Source of the DNA: Gnetum montanum
Taxonomy: Eukaryota > Streptophyta > Gnetopsida > Gnetales > Gnetaceae
Reading direction: 5' to 3'
NCBI GenBank assembly: GCA_015680685.1
Contig: MNCI01029492.1
Coordinates: forward strand, 1,802,690 to 1,866,689
DNA: 64,000 nucleotides
Part shown: positions 52,024-64,000 of the stretch, in pieces
How positions within the stretch are numbered: the stretch's first letter is position 1
How the letters are laid out: every line of letters begins with the position of its first letter
Program-made: the position numbers and the translations under genes
Notes under the pieces: generated by a model
What the model was told of the DNA's origin: nothing
The model's database searches: none
What the model saw: only the letters and a program-made list of their open reading frames with translations

Positions 52024-52869
52024 TGATGAGTTATGAATTTGTTGGCTGTGATATCACTACCGTGATATCATAGCCATGATATCGCATGGGCTGTACGTGA
52101 TATCTCAGCCACGATATTACGGCCCGCCGCAATGTCTATAAATAAGAGGCGTCTTTCCCAATTTTAGGCATCTAGTTTTAGTCCCTTAACGAAGCTCTGG
52201 TAGTTTTACCCCTCCAGAGATATAATTATTTTCCAATGTATGCCCACAGTGTGGTGAATGTAATTGTATGGCATCCTTTATTCAAGTGTGACGTACTTAG
52301 ACATGCACATGACCGGAAATAAAGATCAAGATTACTTCATCATTGCAGCATTCACTTTGTTTATTTATTTATTTAATTGTTATTTACTGCTTTCCTAATT
52401 AGTCTCTCTCACCCTTAAACTCATGTTAAGACGCGGAATGAGTACGACTTTATTACGAGCATTTAAGTGTGACTACTTGGTAACCTAGTAGCGTACCTAG
52501 GATCTGCGCTTGGTAATCCCAGTGGTAGTCGTGCACGAAGTCCAAGATGTGTACGGATAATCAAGGAACGAATGCTCATCGCACTTAGGCTAGTTTAGAT
52601 TCCTTCTCACCCTTTCTCTCTTAGCTTAGTTAACATTATTTTCCATTGCCTTCAAGAGTAGGATTAGATTAGGACCACATCATACACCTCACTCTGGACT
52701 AAACCATACGTGACAAAGATAATACTAGTCCAGGTGGGAAGACAGTGAACTGCGATGTAAGGCTAACTATCTAGGTGCCACAACTAGTCCGTTTGTGAAG
52801 TTCGACTAGATCACGCGTAAAACGTTTGTATTCATATGGTTGAGTGTAGGGGTACCTCGCCACTCATCA
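52024..52869 (+). repeat. Element B 5' LTR
   Basis: U3 contains four GATATC-centred palindromes before TATAAATA at 52137-52144, followed by AGAGG. It is near-identical in layout to 57782-58610. Confidence 0.92.
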
Positions 52870-53279
52870 TTGGTGCCATTTCCAAGGACGGTGCTAGTTA
52901 TCTAGATTAGTTATATCATACAAGATCGTTGTATAGACCTTAACGATATATCTCTTAAGAAGAAGAAATAATTATTAAAAGTCACACGTAATTTCACACA
53001 CAACTTCACAACAATGCCTCTCCTACAAGATTACGACAATGCCACACTTAGTGAGGAAGTTCATTGGAGAACCAACGAACTATATAACGATGAAGATTAG
53101 AGTACACAACCTGAAATGGGGGTTTCTTATAAACATGAATGAAAACAACGTCATCCCAACACATGAAGGTATAACTTACCGGATGACGATGAACCCCTAT
53201 TGGCCACTACAAACTTAACATAAGTACAGGAGGCTATTCGAATCTCACGTAGGCATTGTAAAGAGAGCCGCCTACCTAG

Positions 53280-54821
53280 GCTTGATTTAAACAACTTCCC
53301 TACTTTTTCAGTAGGCTATGACTTAGATCCGCATCAACATTTACAAGCCTTCTACGATGCATGCACATGGAATAACATTGATAATGTGTGGCAAAAACTT
53401 AAGCTCTTCCTTATAATACTTGTTGACCAAGCAAAGGTATGGTATAGATCGTTAAAACCAAATTCAATACGACGTTGGTCAACAATGGTAGAAGTCTTTA
53501 ACGAAAAATATCAAACCTACGCAAGAGTGTCAGCCTTGAGGAAACAAATCCAAGGATGGAAACAAGCACAACATGAACCCTTGGACATGGCCTTAGAAAG
53601 ATATTATGCACTGTTAAACAACTGTCCAGGCCATGGGTTTTCCAAGGAAAGGCTAATGTATCATATCATTGATGCGCTTTGTAATGAAACAAGAGAGATC
53701 TTAGGGAAGTATGCCCAAGGTCAACTGAACTACAAACCCATCAAATCCAAGAGCTTATTAAGCGGGTAGCAAAAAAAGAAGGAGAATTAGCTAGATGGGA
53801 GAATGTTGAAAAACATCAACGGGACCAAAATCTCAACTTAACAAAGGTCCATGATCATAAAAAGGAGAAATCAATCAATCATAAGGAGAACGAACCATCT
53901 TTGCCAATACAACAGTCATTAGAAGAAGCTGAGGCAAAGATCAATAAGATGTTGGAATGGACGTATCAAAAGTGTGGAGAATTTATCAACGTTATTGGAG
54001 ATAGAGTTTTGACAACCCAAGAAGTAGGACGAAATAATAGACAATCGGAAAGAAGGGATAAGGAAAATAAGAGCTCAACTACCAATCATACGTATGAATG
54101 CAAGATATGCCTGTACGATCACCCCAAGGGCCAATGCCCAATCTTGTCACATCTACATGAGCATTGGGGAAATACGTTTCATCCAGAGTTCGTACAGAGA
54201 TACTGTGTTCAATCACAGTGGCCACAATCCCAGTCGTGGGGGAGACCACCACTAGATTGGAGAATCCCTTCATATCATCTGAATCCAAATGCTTATCTTG
54301 TTCAACATCCTATTTCTCCAATTGGGCCAACGCACTTTATCTCACCACAGTACCATTCTCCTCAATACTATCAACCCATGCCTCCAACACAACCACCACC
54401 TTGTGCACCTTATACTCCTCCTAACTTTCAACATTCTCATCCTTTCCCTTCTTCCATATCGCCACCAACTATTCCTAAGGTGTATGCACCACCACAACAA
54501 CCCATGAACGTTACTTGTGCTAATACTACCAACAGCAGTGAGAGGCCTCCTCAACATCCGAAGTGCCCCTTCTTTAAACATAACTGTAAGAAGGGACGAC
54601 ACAATTTCGAGGCCACTACATCCTCCAACTCAGCACAAGCTCAACACTGTGGTGCACCCTTACCTTCGAACCCGACACCTCATGTTACTTCATCAAGGCC
54701 ACCATCTAACACTCCAACAACCATACGACCTAATGAACACAACCATGGGAGGCATCATCCCAATCCTTGCATACCATATAACAGCCTCAAACATCATAGT
54801 GGGTCAACTCGTTATCTATGA
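53280..54821 (+). pseudogene. Element B gag, frameshifted
   Basis: The gag core (about 53290-53730) reads YDLDPHQHLQAFYDAC, LKLFLIIL, SIRRWSTMVEVFNEKYQTYA and HEPLDMALERYYALLNNCPGHG. It is colinear with element A gag. Around 53715-53730 the frame shifts; the rest continues in another frame up to 53901-54821. That part contains the zinc knuckle CKICLYDHPKGQC (CX2CX3HX4C, as in element A) and a long Pro/His/Gln-rich tail. Upstream, 53030-53230 is a decayed pre-gag. Confidence 0.8.
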
Positions 54822-54942
54822 ACTACATCGTATAAATTGCCCCACTATGCTTACTATAACCCAGTGTGTGAAACCCAACGGGGTAAGTATGGCCAAGTTC
54901 CAATACTTCCAACATGCAAGGATCCCCGTCGTCAATTATTAA

Positions 54943-57111
54943 TCCTTGCCATCCTCAACCGTTTAGCTATGAGGGATATCCCCAATTCTAATAACAAGCA
55001 GGATTAATAACCACTTTTTATTTTCTTTGATTTTACAATGTTTTATTTTCCAGTTTTTCATTTTTCAATTTCTTGTTTTATCTTTTTACCTTTTTGTCTT
55101 TTTACGTTTTTTTTAAGTAATCTCATCTATGATTAAAACACTCATGTGGATTGTTGGTTGAGGTGTGTTTTATGTTATCGAGTCTCGAGTGATCAATTAT
55201 GTGGACAGTGAGCCCATTACACCCACTCATCCATTTTACAAATAAGAGGTTCAATTCTAGGGTACAGTGATATTCTTGACATTCTTAAAATTTAAAATTA
55301 ATTTTGTGTTCATTGTACCCGAAATGAAGAAGGATGGATCAAGAGGGAATGATTAGGATGTGACATCAAGGGGACTTGGGGATTCTCTTTGGTGACGTCT
55401 GTGAGAGTTATCATGCAACGTGATTGTGCTAAGATCCTTGTAGATCTAACGAAAAATGGAAGTAAGAGTAATCAAAAGGGCACTTAAAAATCCAATGCTG
55501 TTCTAGGGGGTTCCATTGGAAAGACATGCACCCATGCCTGAAGGTTGGCGGCTTCTCTGGATTCAGTATTCAAAAAGAAAGAAGACGAAAGAGAAAAGAA
55601 AAAAGAAAAAGGAAGTGCCACAAAACAAAAATCACTCCTCCCTTCAACAAAACGCTAAGTGGTCGTACGCCTTGTTGTTATGATACTCTCATAGTTGCTC
55701 ATCATGGGATGAACCAATGCAGTGGCACTGATTAGAGGAATGGACTTGGTCCTGATCTTGGAACGACGGGTTAATGACACCTTAATCATGCTTTACATGC
55801 AGGATTCGCTGTGCCTTGGGTCAGTTACCTCATGTCCCAATCTCTACGATCCCTTTCTATAGTTCATCTCATCTCACTATTCATGTAATTGTAGCTGATG
55901 TCCCGTGTAGCATAGAATTTTCATCTCATTCCGGTGATATTTACATGTGTGTGTTTTGTGGAGTTAGTGCAGATTACATTTAACCCTTCTAGTGCCCACA
56001 GACACTTTAAGTGTGGTTACACAAGGGCATTATAGGTTGGAACCTGCTTTGGGGAGGACCCACTTGTGTAATCTTTTGTAATCTTCATTTATGACATAGC
56101 TCACACACACCATTTATTACCCTCAGCGTATTGTTCATGATATTCTTTCCCTTACTACTATCCCTCTGATTCAACATTCCTATGAATCATCACATAGCCT
56201 TTTTCTCTACCATTCAAAGTCCTTATTGATAAATTCCACACCATCATAATTTTCGTGCCTTCAAAACCAGTTGAATTACCCTGGAACCCTATAACAATTG
56301 TCCAAATGTCCTTAGTTTACATTGTTTAATTTCAAAAGAAATATTAAAAATTCGGTACATTCTCTAAGTGCCCTAACTTTGATGAAAATATATATACATG
56401 ACCTCCCCGCAACACTTACCATCATTTTCCACTATTAACGTGGGGGAGTTTTTCAAATTTTTTCTCTACGACTTGCGATTGTGAGACCCTTGCTTTTATA
56501 CCTGAACCTACTTGAACTCGGAGTGTTCGACTTAGTCGTGGGGGAGGGGCACACGCTGAATAGCGCATAAATTTTTTGAAATTCATCATCACCCGAATGA
56601 AATCTTTAAGGGTAACTAGTTGTAAAATTAAGAATAAAATGTGTCAAAAACAATTGCATCCCCTTAGCTATACCAGAAAATTAAATTTAGAAACCACCTA
56701 AGCAAAGAGGACTCAACATTATAATCTTTTGGGGACATGTTCTTCTAATAATTAACATCACATGGAAATAAAGTAAATCTATTAAGGCAAGCAGTAAGGT
56801 ATAACCTAACTTTGGTAACAACCTTACTAACGATTGGTCCCATGTGATTGTAGATGGCCCCGAAACACGGACAACACGAAGGTCCTGCTCAAGGTGTGAT
56901 TAAACAACCTAGGAGAGGTGAAGGACAAGTTCCTACCGAACAACATGCAAAGTAGGAGGAACAATCATTTAGCATCCATCAAGAAGACCCTGCTACTGTA
57001 CAATCAAGGCAAGCAAAAGGAGGAGCTGCTGCAGTGTCTGAACAGGGACGATATCTCACGTTGACCTAGGATTGTGTTCAGACCATCCATGAAAGGTCCA
57101 TATTCACTGTA
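54943..57111 (+). other. Element B non-coding interior
   Basis: No protease, RT or integrase motif is seen. Two polypurine-like motifs occur, AACGTGGGGGAG near 56438 and TTAGTCGTGGGGGAGGGG at 56533-56549. The latter matches the terminal tract of both elements. Confidence 0.6.
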
Positions 57112-57393
57112 GTGATCATGAAATCAAACTTTGGACCTTTCGCAAAATTTGCTCTGGAGGCTGTTAGGGATCACCTCAAAGGATCCCCATTATGGCCTAT
57201 CCTCTCTGAAAGCGGTGCTTGGTACTTAGGGGAAATGTACCAATTTTGGCACAATAAAGAAGAAGGCACCACAGTTAACAATTGTGGTGTGACTGTTGAC
57301 TTATTTGTTCAAGCCATTTTGGAAGTATTAAACCTTCCGAATACAGGGCCAAAAGTTGCTCGGAACCAGCTGGACACTTTCAGAATTAAGTAA
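57112..57393 (+). pseudogene. Element B env-like 3' ORF remnant
   Basis: 93 residues with SNFGPFAKFALEAVRDHL, GSPLWPILSESGAWYLGEMY and EVLNLPNTGPKVA. These align with the start of the element A 3' ORF at 27690. Downstream to ~57620 lies a short charged, coiled-coil-like remnant with stops. Most of the domain seen in element A is deleted. Confidence 0.75.
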
Positions 57394-57767
57394 CTTAATA
57401 AACTGTTGACAAAGAATAAAAGGGTGGCGAAAGAAAAAGAGAAGGCTGATTGGGATGCCTCTAGGGCACAAGCACAAACTTACGCGCATGCCAAGGCACT
57501 CAAGGCCTTATAAGAGGAGAAACTCCAGGCCATACATCGACGCCATCAAATTCTAAGACCTGGAGCACAAGAAAAGGGAAAGACATCAATGGAAGAGCCA
57601 CCACCACAAGGAAATACATGAGTTCCACCATTTTGTGTTGTGTCTTAATTTTGTTCTGACTCCACACTACGGCATGAATCCATTCTAGTCAGTCAATAAT
57701 CCCATACCTATCCACTGTGTAATCAATGGAGCTTGTTCTCTCTGTAACTCGAGGACGAGTTTTCATT

Positions 57768-57781
57768 TAGTCGTGGGGGTA
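57768..57781 (+). other. Element B polypurine tract
   Basis: TTAGTCGTGGGGGTA directly before the TGATGAG start of the 3' LTR, identical in sequence to element A. Confidence 0.8.
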
Positions 57782-58610
57782 TGATGAGTCATGAATTTGC
57801 TGGCTGTGGTATCACAGCCGTGATATCCCATGGGTTGCGATATCGCGTACGCGATATCACGGCCTGTCGCAATGTCTATAAATAAGAGGTGGCTTTCCCA
57901 ATTTTAGGCATCCAGTTTTAGTCCCTTAGCGAAGCTCTAGCAGTTTTACCCCTCCAGAGATAGAATTATTTTCTAGTGTATGCCCGCAGTGTGGTGAATG
58001 TAATTGTACGACATCCTTTATTCAAGTGTGACGTACTTGGACACGCACATGACCGAAAATAAAGATCGAGATTACTTCATCATTGCAGCATTCACTTTGT
58101 TTATTGATTCATTTAATTATTATTTACTACTTTCTTGATTAGTCTCTCTCACCCTTAAACTCATGTTAAGATGCAGAATGAGTACAACTTAATTATGAGC
58201 ATTTAAGTGTGACTACTTGGTAACCTAGTAGCATACCTAGGATCTGTGCTTGGTAATCCCAGTGGTAGTCATGCACGAAGTCCAAGATGTGTACGGATAA
58301 TCAAGGAATGGATGCTCATCATACTTAGGCTAGTTTAGATTCCTTCTCACCCTTTCTCTCTTAGCTTAGTTAGCATTATTTTCCATTGCCTTTAGGAGTA
58401 GCATTAGATTAGGACCACATCATACACCTCACTCTGGACTAAAGCATATGTGACAAAGATAATACTAGTCCAAGTGGGAAGATAATGAACTGCGACCTAA
58501 GGCTAACTATCTAGGTGCCACAACTAGTCCATTTGTGGAGTTTGACTGGATCGTGCGTGAAAACGCTCGTATTCTTATGGTTGAGTGTAGGGGTACCTCG
58601 CCACTCATCA
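57782..58610 (+). repeat. Element B 3' LTR
   Basis: Matches 52024-52869; slightly shorter in the palindromic part of U3. TATAAATA at 57877-57884. Confidence 0.92.
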
Positions 58611-58615
58611 GTTCA

Positions 58616-60235
58616 CTTGAATAAAAGTTTTACACCAATGATTTAGGCTATCCTTGAATGCTATGGAATTAATGTTTTGCAAGCACACTATTTTTTCAAA
58701 TCTTTTTTGCTTGTGGAGCTAGACAATTCTAAAATCATTAGATCTTAAAGTTTTTATAGATTAGCATAATACTTTTATTGCTAGGGAATGAAAAGTGGAT
58801 TTTGATCCCTATTCTTTTGATTACTCTAAAATTTCTTACTATATTGAATTAGAAAATCTTCCTCTTATTTTTCAAAGTGCTGGAAGTGAAATTCTTGGCA
58901 GCATTAGTGCAATCCTAAAAACAAAATCAAAAGCATTATTAAATTGTATGCAGTACACAAGTTATTTTGTAGAGATTGATTTACAATAATAGAAGACAAA
59001 ATTAAAACTCAAGGCTAGTAATTTGTATTTTTCCCAAAAAAATACATATTATAATTTGCAATGATGGTGCAACTATTATCATTATGAAGGCCATGTTATT
59101 AAAATTTGTCCTATTCTCAATAAAAAAGTTCATGAGGAAAAAAGACAACAATTTTCATAAAAGGCAAATAATGATAGTTTTCAACAAATTCTATACCTTT
59201 TACTAATCCTTTTAATTCTAAATATGACACTAAACTCTTGATATCTAAAGAGAATTTCTCTTTGGAAAAAAAGAAATTTTTAACGAGAACCAACAATGGA
59301 AATTTCACTCGGTGCAACATAAAAAGAAGAGACATGCAAATACTACTTTCAATTTAAAAATTCCAAAGGTATTTCATTCTTTTACTCAAATTCTAAGCTT
59401 GAAAAATTAAGGATGAGGGCATCCTCCCCCATATCTCAATAATAGTTTTATCATGGTATGTTTAGGGCCTTTCTAATAGGTCCTGAGAAAATACTGTCAA
59501 AGAGTACCTTTCAAACCAACATTTTTCTTTTCCTACGATAAATTAACATTTCAGCTTGTGGTATTAGTTTTATTAGTAAATGCATTTTAAAAATTTGCAT
59601 TACTTTTTTTGCTACTCATAAAGTTAATAAATGAGATGTTGTTATTCTTTTTAATAAAAATTAGACTAGAAAAGTTTTGAATTCTAGTTTTAACAATCTT
59701 GGAAGAGTTATTTGGATTATTTGTATAGTAAAAAATGTGACTTTGGATTTTATATTATTTATGCTCCAAATAATTCAAAAGATCAATCAAAGGTTGGAAA
59801 ATATCTTCTATCTCTGCCTAAAGTTCTTTAGATTATTGGAGGTGATTTTAATATGATTGAAAATCATTGAAATAAACTTAATGGTCTTCCTCCTAACATG
59901 CCTTCTAAAGAAAAAGAAGATTAGTGCAATTTCAAATAAAAATATTTTCTTTCTCATGTTAACTCTTTATTCCAATCTCATTCAAATGAGAAGCACTATA
60001 CTTGATGTAATTATCAAAAAAGAAATGATAGAATTTATTGTTAACTTGATAGATTTTACATCTCTAATGTTTCCTTTTGGAAGCCTACGAGCAAAGTAGA
60101 AGTGCATACAAATGTGACCTTGTCAAATCATTTTCCTATTAGTATTTTTCTCTCTAAAATTTATTCTTCATTCTTTCGAAAGCATGATTTTTTTTTTATA
60201 AATGCTATGTTCATAGGTGATAAAGTCAATTTTAG
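58616..60235 (+). mobile_element. L1-type LINE: ORF1 and endonuclease remnant
   Basis: 58795-58989 reads DFDPYSFDYSKISYYIELENLPL, which matches the RNA-binding-like (DUF4283-type) domain of plant L1 ORF1. A broken zinc knuckle (EGHVIKIC) follows near 59090. At 59750-60130 the ORF2 endonuclease begins (YAPNNSKDQ, IIGGDFNMIE, LSNHFPIS). It is interrupted on its left by element B and on its right by the LTR at ~60240. Many stops. Confidence 0.75.
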
Positions 60236-60239
60236 TCTA

Positions 60240-61560
60240 CAACAATATTGTAAGTACAATATCGTATCTACGACGTCGTTTACTTGATATCATAACACAT
60301 GCTACATCATCGTAGATATGATATCGCAAGATATGTGAAACCTATAAATACAACACTTTGTCACACGGATCCACATAAGGTTTTATTCCACAAGTAGTAG
60401 AACTCTTGTGATTTCATTCCATAGTTAGTGATAAAGTGTATGCTCGCAGCGTGGTGTTGAGCTATTGTATGGTGTCTTTATTCAAGTGAATTATACTTGG
60501 ACACAATTCATGACTGGTAATAAAGATTAAGATTGCTTATCATCATTGCAGCATCCACTTAGTTTTCTTATGTTTACTTGGAATAATTTTTCCTATTTTT
60601 CTAGTTAATCATTTGCCTTACAAGCATTTTATTTTACATATTGAAAGTAAGTAGTATGAATACAACTAGTTTCGAGTGGTACGTGTAGTTATCTAGTATC
60701 CCAGCAGTGGTGTTGCTTGATTCGCTTAATAGTAATACCACTTGGTAATCCCTGTGATGACTACATGAGTTCAGGGTGTGCATGGTAGACCAGGATCAAA
60801 TATCCATCGCATTAGGCTAAGTTAGATTTACTTTCTTGCAATTACTTAGACTTAGGATTAGAAAATATTTTCATTTCATGATGTTTGCTAGGAGCAAGAA
60901 TGGCCAAACAACATCTGATATCATATACCTCACAGTGAGCTAAACCATACACATAGACTTCAATAGCTCCATGTGGGAAGACAATGGTCTTGAACGTAAT
61001 CCAATTGTTAGTAAATTAACGTTGCATTGTCCACAAATTATGATCTGGTCATGCGTGAATGCTTGTGACTTGTATGGTTGGATGTTGGATTGTTCCACGG
61101 ATCACCATTGGTTTCATTGCTAAAGATAAGTCAATGTATGCTAAGTAATTGATTTCATAGAGTTCATTGTATTAAGAACCCAAAGTTAAAATTCATAATC
61201 TTCTAATAACTCTAAAGTAAGCACACTTAACCAAATGTCTTAAACCACAACATGGCTTCAAACAAAGATACACCATCACTTACTAAAGAAACAAAAAGGG
61301 ACAATGATAGAATTAGTGATGAAGAAGAATGAAGTATGTTGATGCAAGCAAGGATCTCATATGCTCATCATGATTCTTATTATCCTGACTTTACTTTCAT
61401 CTTTCACCAAGATAGGTAACTAAGGTGGAGAGATATTTAAGGTAACATTACTCTACCTCTAGAGTGCTGAGCATCCATCATGCTTTTGACAACCCTAAGG
61501 AGCATGAATTTAAGTAAGGCACTTGACAGGTATCATGTGACCAAACACATGACACAACCC
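60240..61560 (+). mobile_element. LTR element D: LTR plus pre-gag fragment
   Basis: The LTR is ~60245-61107: CGTCG and GATATC palindromes, CCTATAAATACAAC, end GATCACCA. A TTGGTTTCATTGCTAAAG site follows, then a pre-gag from 61252 with FTFIFHQDR matching elements A and C. It has stops (TGA in EEE*) and is cut off by ~61560. No second LTR is seen before the window ends. Confidence 0.75.
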
Positions 61561-62739
61561 TGTCAGCCCACTAACGAGCAGGTAAAGAGATGCTACCATG
61601 GAAATTAAACATGTCAATAATAAAGGAAGGAAAGAAAGAAATTCTTGTCAAGCAAAAACACTTCAAACAACCATGGAACCACTCGAATCAACATCTTGCA
61701 ACAGTTAAGTCAGAAATCCAGAAGTTTCAAGCGAGCCAGAGTCAATTTCTCTTGTTGTACATTGACATTTCATTGTAAATTTTCATCAGTTGTGACCTTG
61801 ACAAGCTCTTATGCTCCAAATTGCATGTGTCTCCATGAGGGTAAGTTAGCTTGGGCAAGTTGTCACGCGTTGTAAGCCAGCTTGGGCAAGTTGTCACACG
61901 TTGTAAGATATAATGCACCTGGTCCAGAATGTAGCTTGCCGACACACATCCAACTCATGCACAATTGTACACCGGACACGTGTCACTTGATCCGTTTTTC
62001 TCTCATCCCTCAGTCGTTGATTTCATTCTTGAATTTCGCACCCGAGCCTGACCAAACCCTATAAATACCCTATCAATTCACATAAATGGGGTTGGCAATT
62101 TTGGAGTTGGACGGCTTAGGAAACTCAGACCAGCAATCATCCTTGGGTGCTTGGGCACACTTGAAATCCTGGCATCCAAGTACTTTTGACACACATCACA
62201 TCACATCATCACCTCGGGGCTTGACACTTGACCTACCATTCACGCGTGCAGCTACGCTTTGACCGGTGCACATCTTTTCTAAGCAATACAATACAGTTCT
62301 TTTTGCCAGCCATTTATTCTGTTTACCCTGTGCTTTACATTTAGTTTATGTTTGATTTACGTTTTATTGATAATACATTTTCTGCATACGTTTCTGTTTA
62401 CATTTTATGTGCATTATTTACATTTTAAGACATTAGTTACGATAACCCCAGCGCAAGCCATAGTTTACGCTCAGGGAAGTCTTTGGTTGATTTGTGTGCA
62501 GACCATCCAAGGCACTCTGCCTTCGTTTCCTTTTCCAGCTTGCCCTCAAGTGAAGGTAGGGTTAGCTATGTCTGCCCGACGATCTTTTGGTGTTTGTTTT
62601 CCCTTCCAGCCTTACACCAACGATTTAGGTCAGTACAGTAAATTGGCGCTAGAAGGAGGGCCAGACTTGCTTGTTGTCTGTTAAAATGTCAATCACACTA
62701 CAAAACTTATTCATCTTGTCCCTGTGAGTCTCCCTATCA

Positions 62740-62860
62740 TAGTTGTCACGCTACAGTGGTCACGCTATCCTGTAGTTGTCACGTTGTCCTGCAGTTGTCA
62801 CGCTACAGTGGTCACGCTGTCTTGCAGTTATCACGCTATAGTTGTCATGCTGCATTTGCT
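62740..62860 (+). repeat. Short tandem repeat GT(T/G)GTCACGCT
   Basis: About eight units of 12-19 bp, alternating GTTGTCACGCT and GTGGTCACGCT separated by CTACA, ATCCTGCA and similar. It lies just after the primer-binding-like site of element E. Confidence 0.8.
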
Positions 62861-62899
62861 TGCATTCAGCCCATCTAGCTCAGTTTACTCACGTTCATT

Positions 62900-64000
62900 A
62901 TGGAATCCTCCCAAATTAACTCAGTGACACTGCCAACCTCTGACTTTGGGACTGAAACCTCGAAACCTGTGACTGCTACCGAATCCATAACTGTCATCGA
63001 ATAGATTAATGCCCAAGGCCCTACACGCTAGTCACTCAGGCTACAGGGCAGAGACCCTACCTATGCGACTCTTACACCCAAACAATATAACTTTATGTGT
63101 GTCAAGATCCAAGCCAACTTACCCATTGATCGTGTAGAGAGAGAAGCAAAACGAGACTATGAACTTATCCACAAAGGAGGTCGTGAATTCATCCCTTCAG
63201 CATTTGACATAATCCCGCTCTTTGAACACCATCATAGACTCATATCCCAACTTCTCATGGTTAGAAGTCAAGCTCTATAGTTACCTCCTGAGAAAGATGA
63301 TTTCACAGCCCAATCTAAACATGGGGATTCATACCATACCGTTAGTCCCCATGCACATACAAACCCATTATTTCAACCTTTCCTGGAAGAGACTATATTT
63401 CCACCACCGGCATCTCTACAAGAAGTGGCCATTCCCATTCCCATCTTCTCCAAGTCTAACGCTCAATCTAACGCGTCCACTTCCATCATACCTCTACAAA
63501 TACAATCCCAACAACCTCCTCCTCAAACTAATGCGTGAGCGACTTTTTGACCTCAAGTGATTGGGATGCCATCGATCATACCTACTTCCACATCCATCCA
63601 TTACATACCTCAAGTGCAAATCCAACAAGCACCAATGATCACTTCACAACCTGTGACTGGGCAGTGGGTCCCACCAGATGTTTAGCAAAACCTGTCTACT
63701 CACTACAGTGTACCACATCCCATGATCTTAGCCCCGAATGTCATCCCATTGCAACAAACGACAGTTCAACAATCTCTCTTTCCACAAACGATGCCATAAT
63801 CAAGTCATTACCAACCACCATTAGCTCAAACCGCCGGTCTGCCTACCACCCAAGAATGGGCAGATACGTAGAAAATGATGCACTCATTAGTAGAAGAATT
63901 AAAATGCCTTAAAATTGTGAACACTGAGGAAGTTAAGGTACTAGACTTCTATCAAGACGATCCAATCGACCTCTCAGTCCCATCGCTAACCTTGCCAAAG
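62900..64000 (+). pseudogene. Element E gag region, one frame with stops
   Basis: From ATG 62900 a single frame stays gag-like to the window edge. It carries about eight in-frame stops (TAG, TGA, TAA) and no frameshift. It reads TLTPKQYNFMCVKIQANLPI and REAKRDYELIHKGG, a long Pro/Gln/Ser/Thr-rich part, then EEVKVLDFYQDDPIDL. The N-terminal part is not similar to the pre-gag of A-D, so this is a different lineage. The assignment to gag rests on position and composition. Confidence 0.55.

Larger units (their letters stand above)
52024..58610 (+). mobile_element. Element B: short LTR retrotransposon lacking pol
   Basis: 6.6 kb between 0.83-0.85 kb LTRs starting TGATGAG and ending CTCATCA, with a 5-bp GTTCA duplication. 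Order: LTR, TTGGTGCCATTTCCAAGG primer-binding-like site (52870-52887), decayed pre-gag, gag with one frameshift (53386-54821), non-coding part with polypurine-like motifs, a remnant of the env-like 3' ORF (57112-57393), polypurine tract, LTR. No protease, reverse transcriptase or integrase is recognised. It shares LTR ends, TATA core, polypurine tract and both coding modules with element A, so the two belong to one lineage. Confidence 0.9.
61700..64000 (+). mobile_element. LTR element E: LTR end and start of gag, truncated by the window
   Basis: The LTR contains a CTATAAATACCC promoter at 62060 and ends before TTGGCGCTAGAAGGAGGG (62645), a primer-binding-like site unlike those of A-D. The left LTR edge is uncertain. 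Confidence 0.6.

Noticed and set aside
62740-62860. CRISPR-like array
   Set aside because: Units are too short and irregular, the spacers are not unique, and this is plant nuclear DNA.

Overview
The window is nuclear DNA of a vascular land plant. It shows GT-AG introns, plant-type gene families, Athila-like LTR retrotransposons, L1- and RTE-type LINEs and tRNA-derived SINEs. Introns are long and AT-rich and host genes are few, which would fit a large repeat-rich genome such as a fern, lycophyte or gymnosperm. I cannot fix the clade from sequence alone. Exon junctions were worked out by hand from reading frame, splice dinucleotides and family similarity.

Layout: 1-430 holds LTR ends. 2910-18535 (+) is a complete 14-exon sterol 3-beta-glucosyltransferase gene (UGT80 type, 692 aa); its introns carry SINEs, LINE fragments and tandem repeats, and a 0.3 kb segment from upstream of the gene is duplicated in intron 1. 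19.8-23.9 kb holds a SINE, an L1 endonuclease remnant and a deleted LTR element. 23924-34415 is a 10.5 kb LTR element (element A, coding on -) with a CAGGG target duplication. It keeps gag, protease and a 3' env-like ORF but has no recognisable reverse transcriptase or integrase, and it sits three codons before the stop of a small membrane-protein ORF (34681 leftward). 34993-35604 (+) is an intronless GC-rich GH16 gene of the EG16/XTH type. 38576-38788 (-) is a potato type I protease inhibitor.

40888-51202 (-) holds a trimethylguanosine synthase (TGS1) gene. Thirteen exons join in frame and, unexpectedly, the first two encode a 76-residue ubiquitin-like domain. Its largest intron is full of L1 and RTE LINE debris. 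52024-58610 (+) is element B, a relative of A with a GTTCA target duplication, inserted in an L1 ORF1 remnant. 60.2-64.0 kb holds two further LTR elements; the last runs off the window.

The host genes belong to unrelated pathways (sterol glycosylation, cell-wall glucan hydrolysis, protease inhibition, snRNA/snoRNA cap hypermethylation). The strongest leads are the ubiquitin-like/TGS1 fusion, the RT-less element family A/B with shared 3' ORF and repeated polypurine motifs, the retention of reading frame despite many stop codons in elements A and E, and the C-terminal disruption of a host gene by element A.
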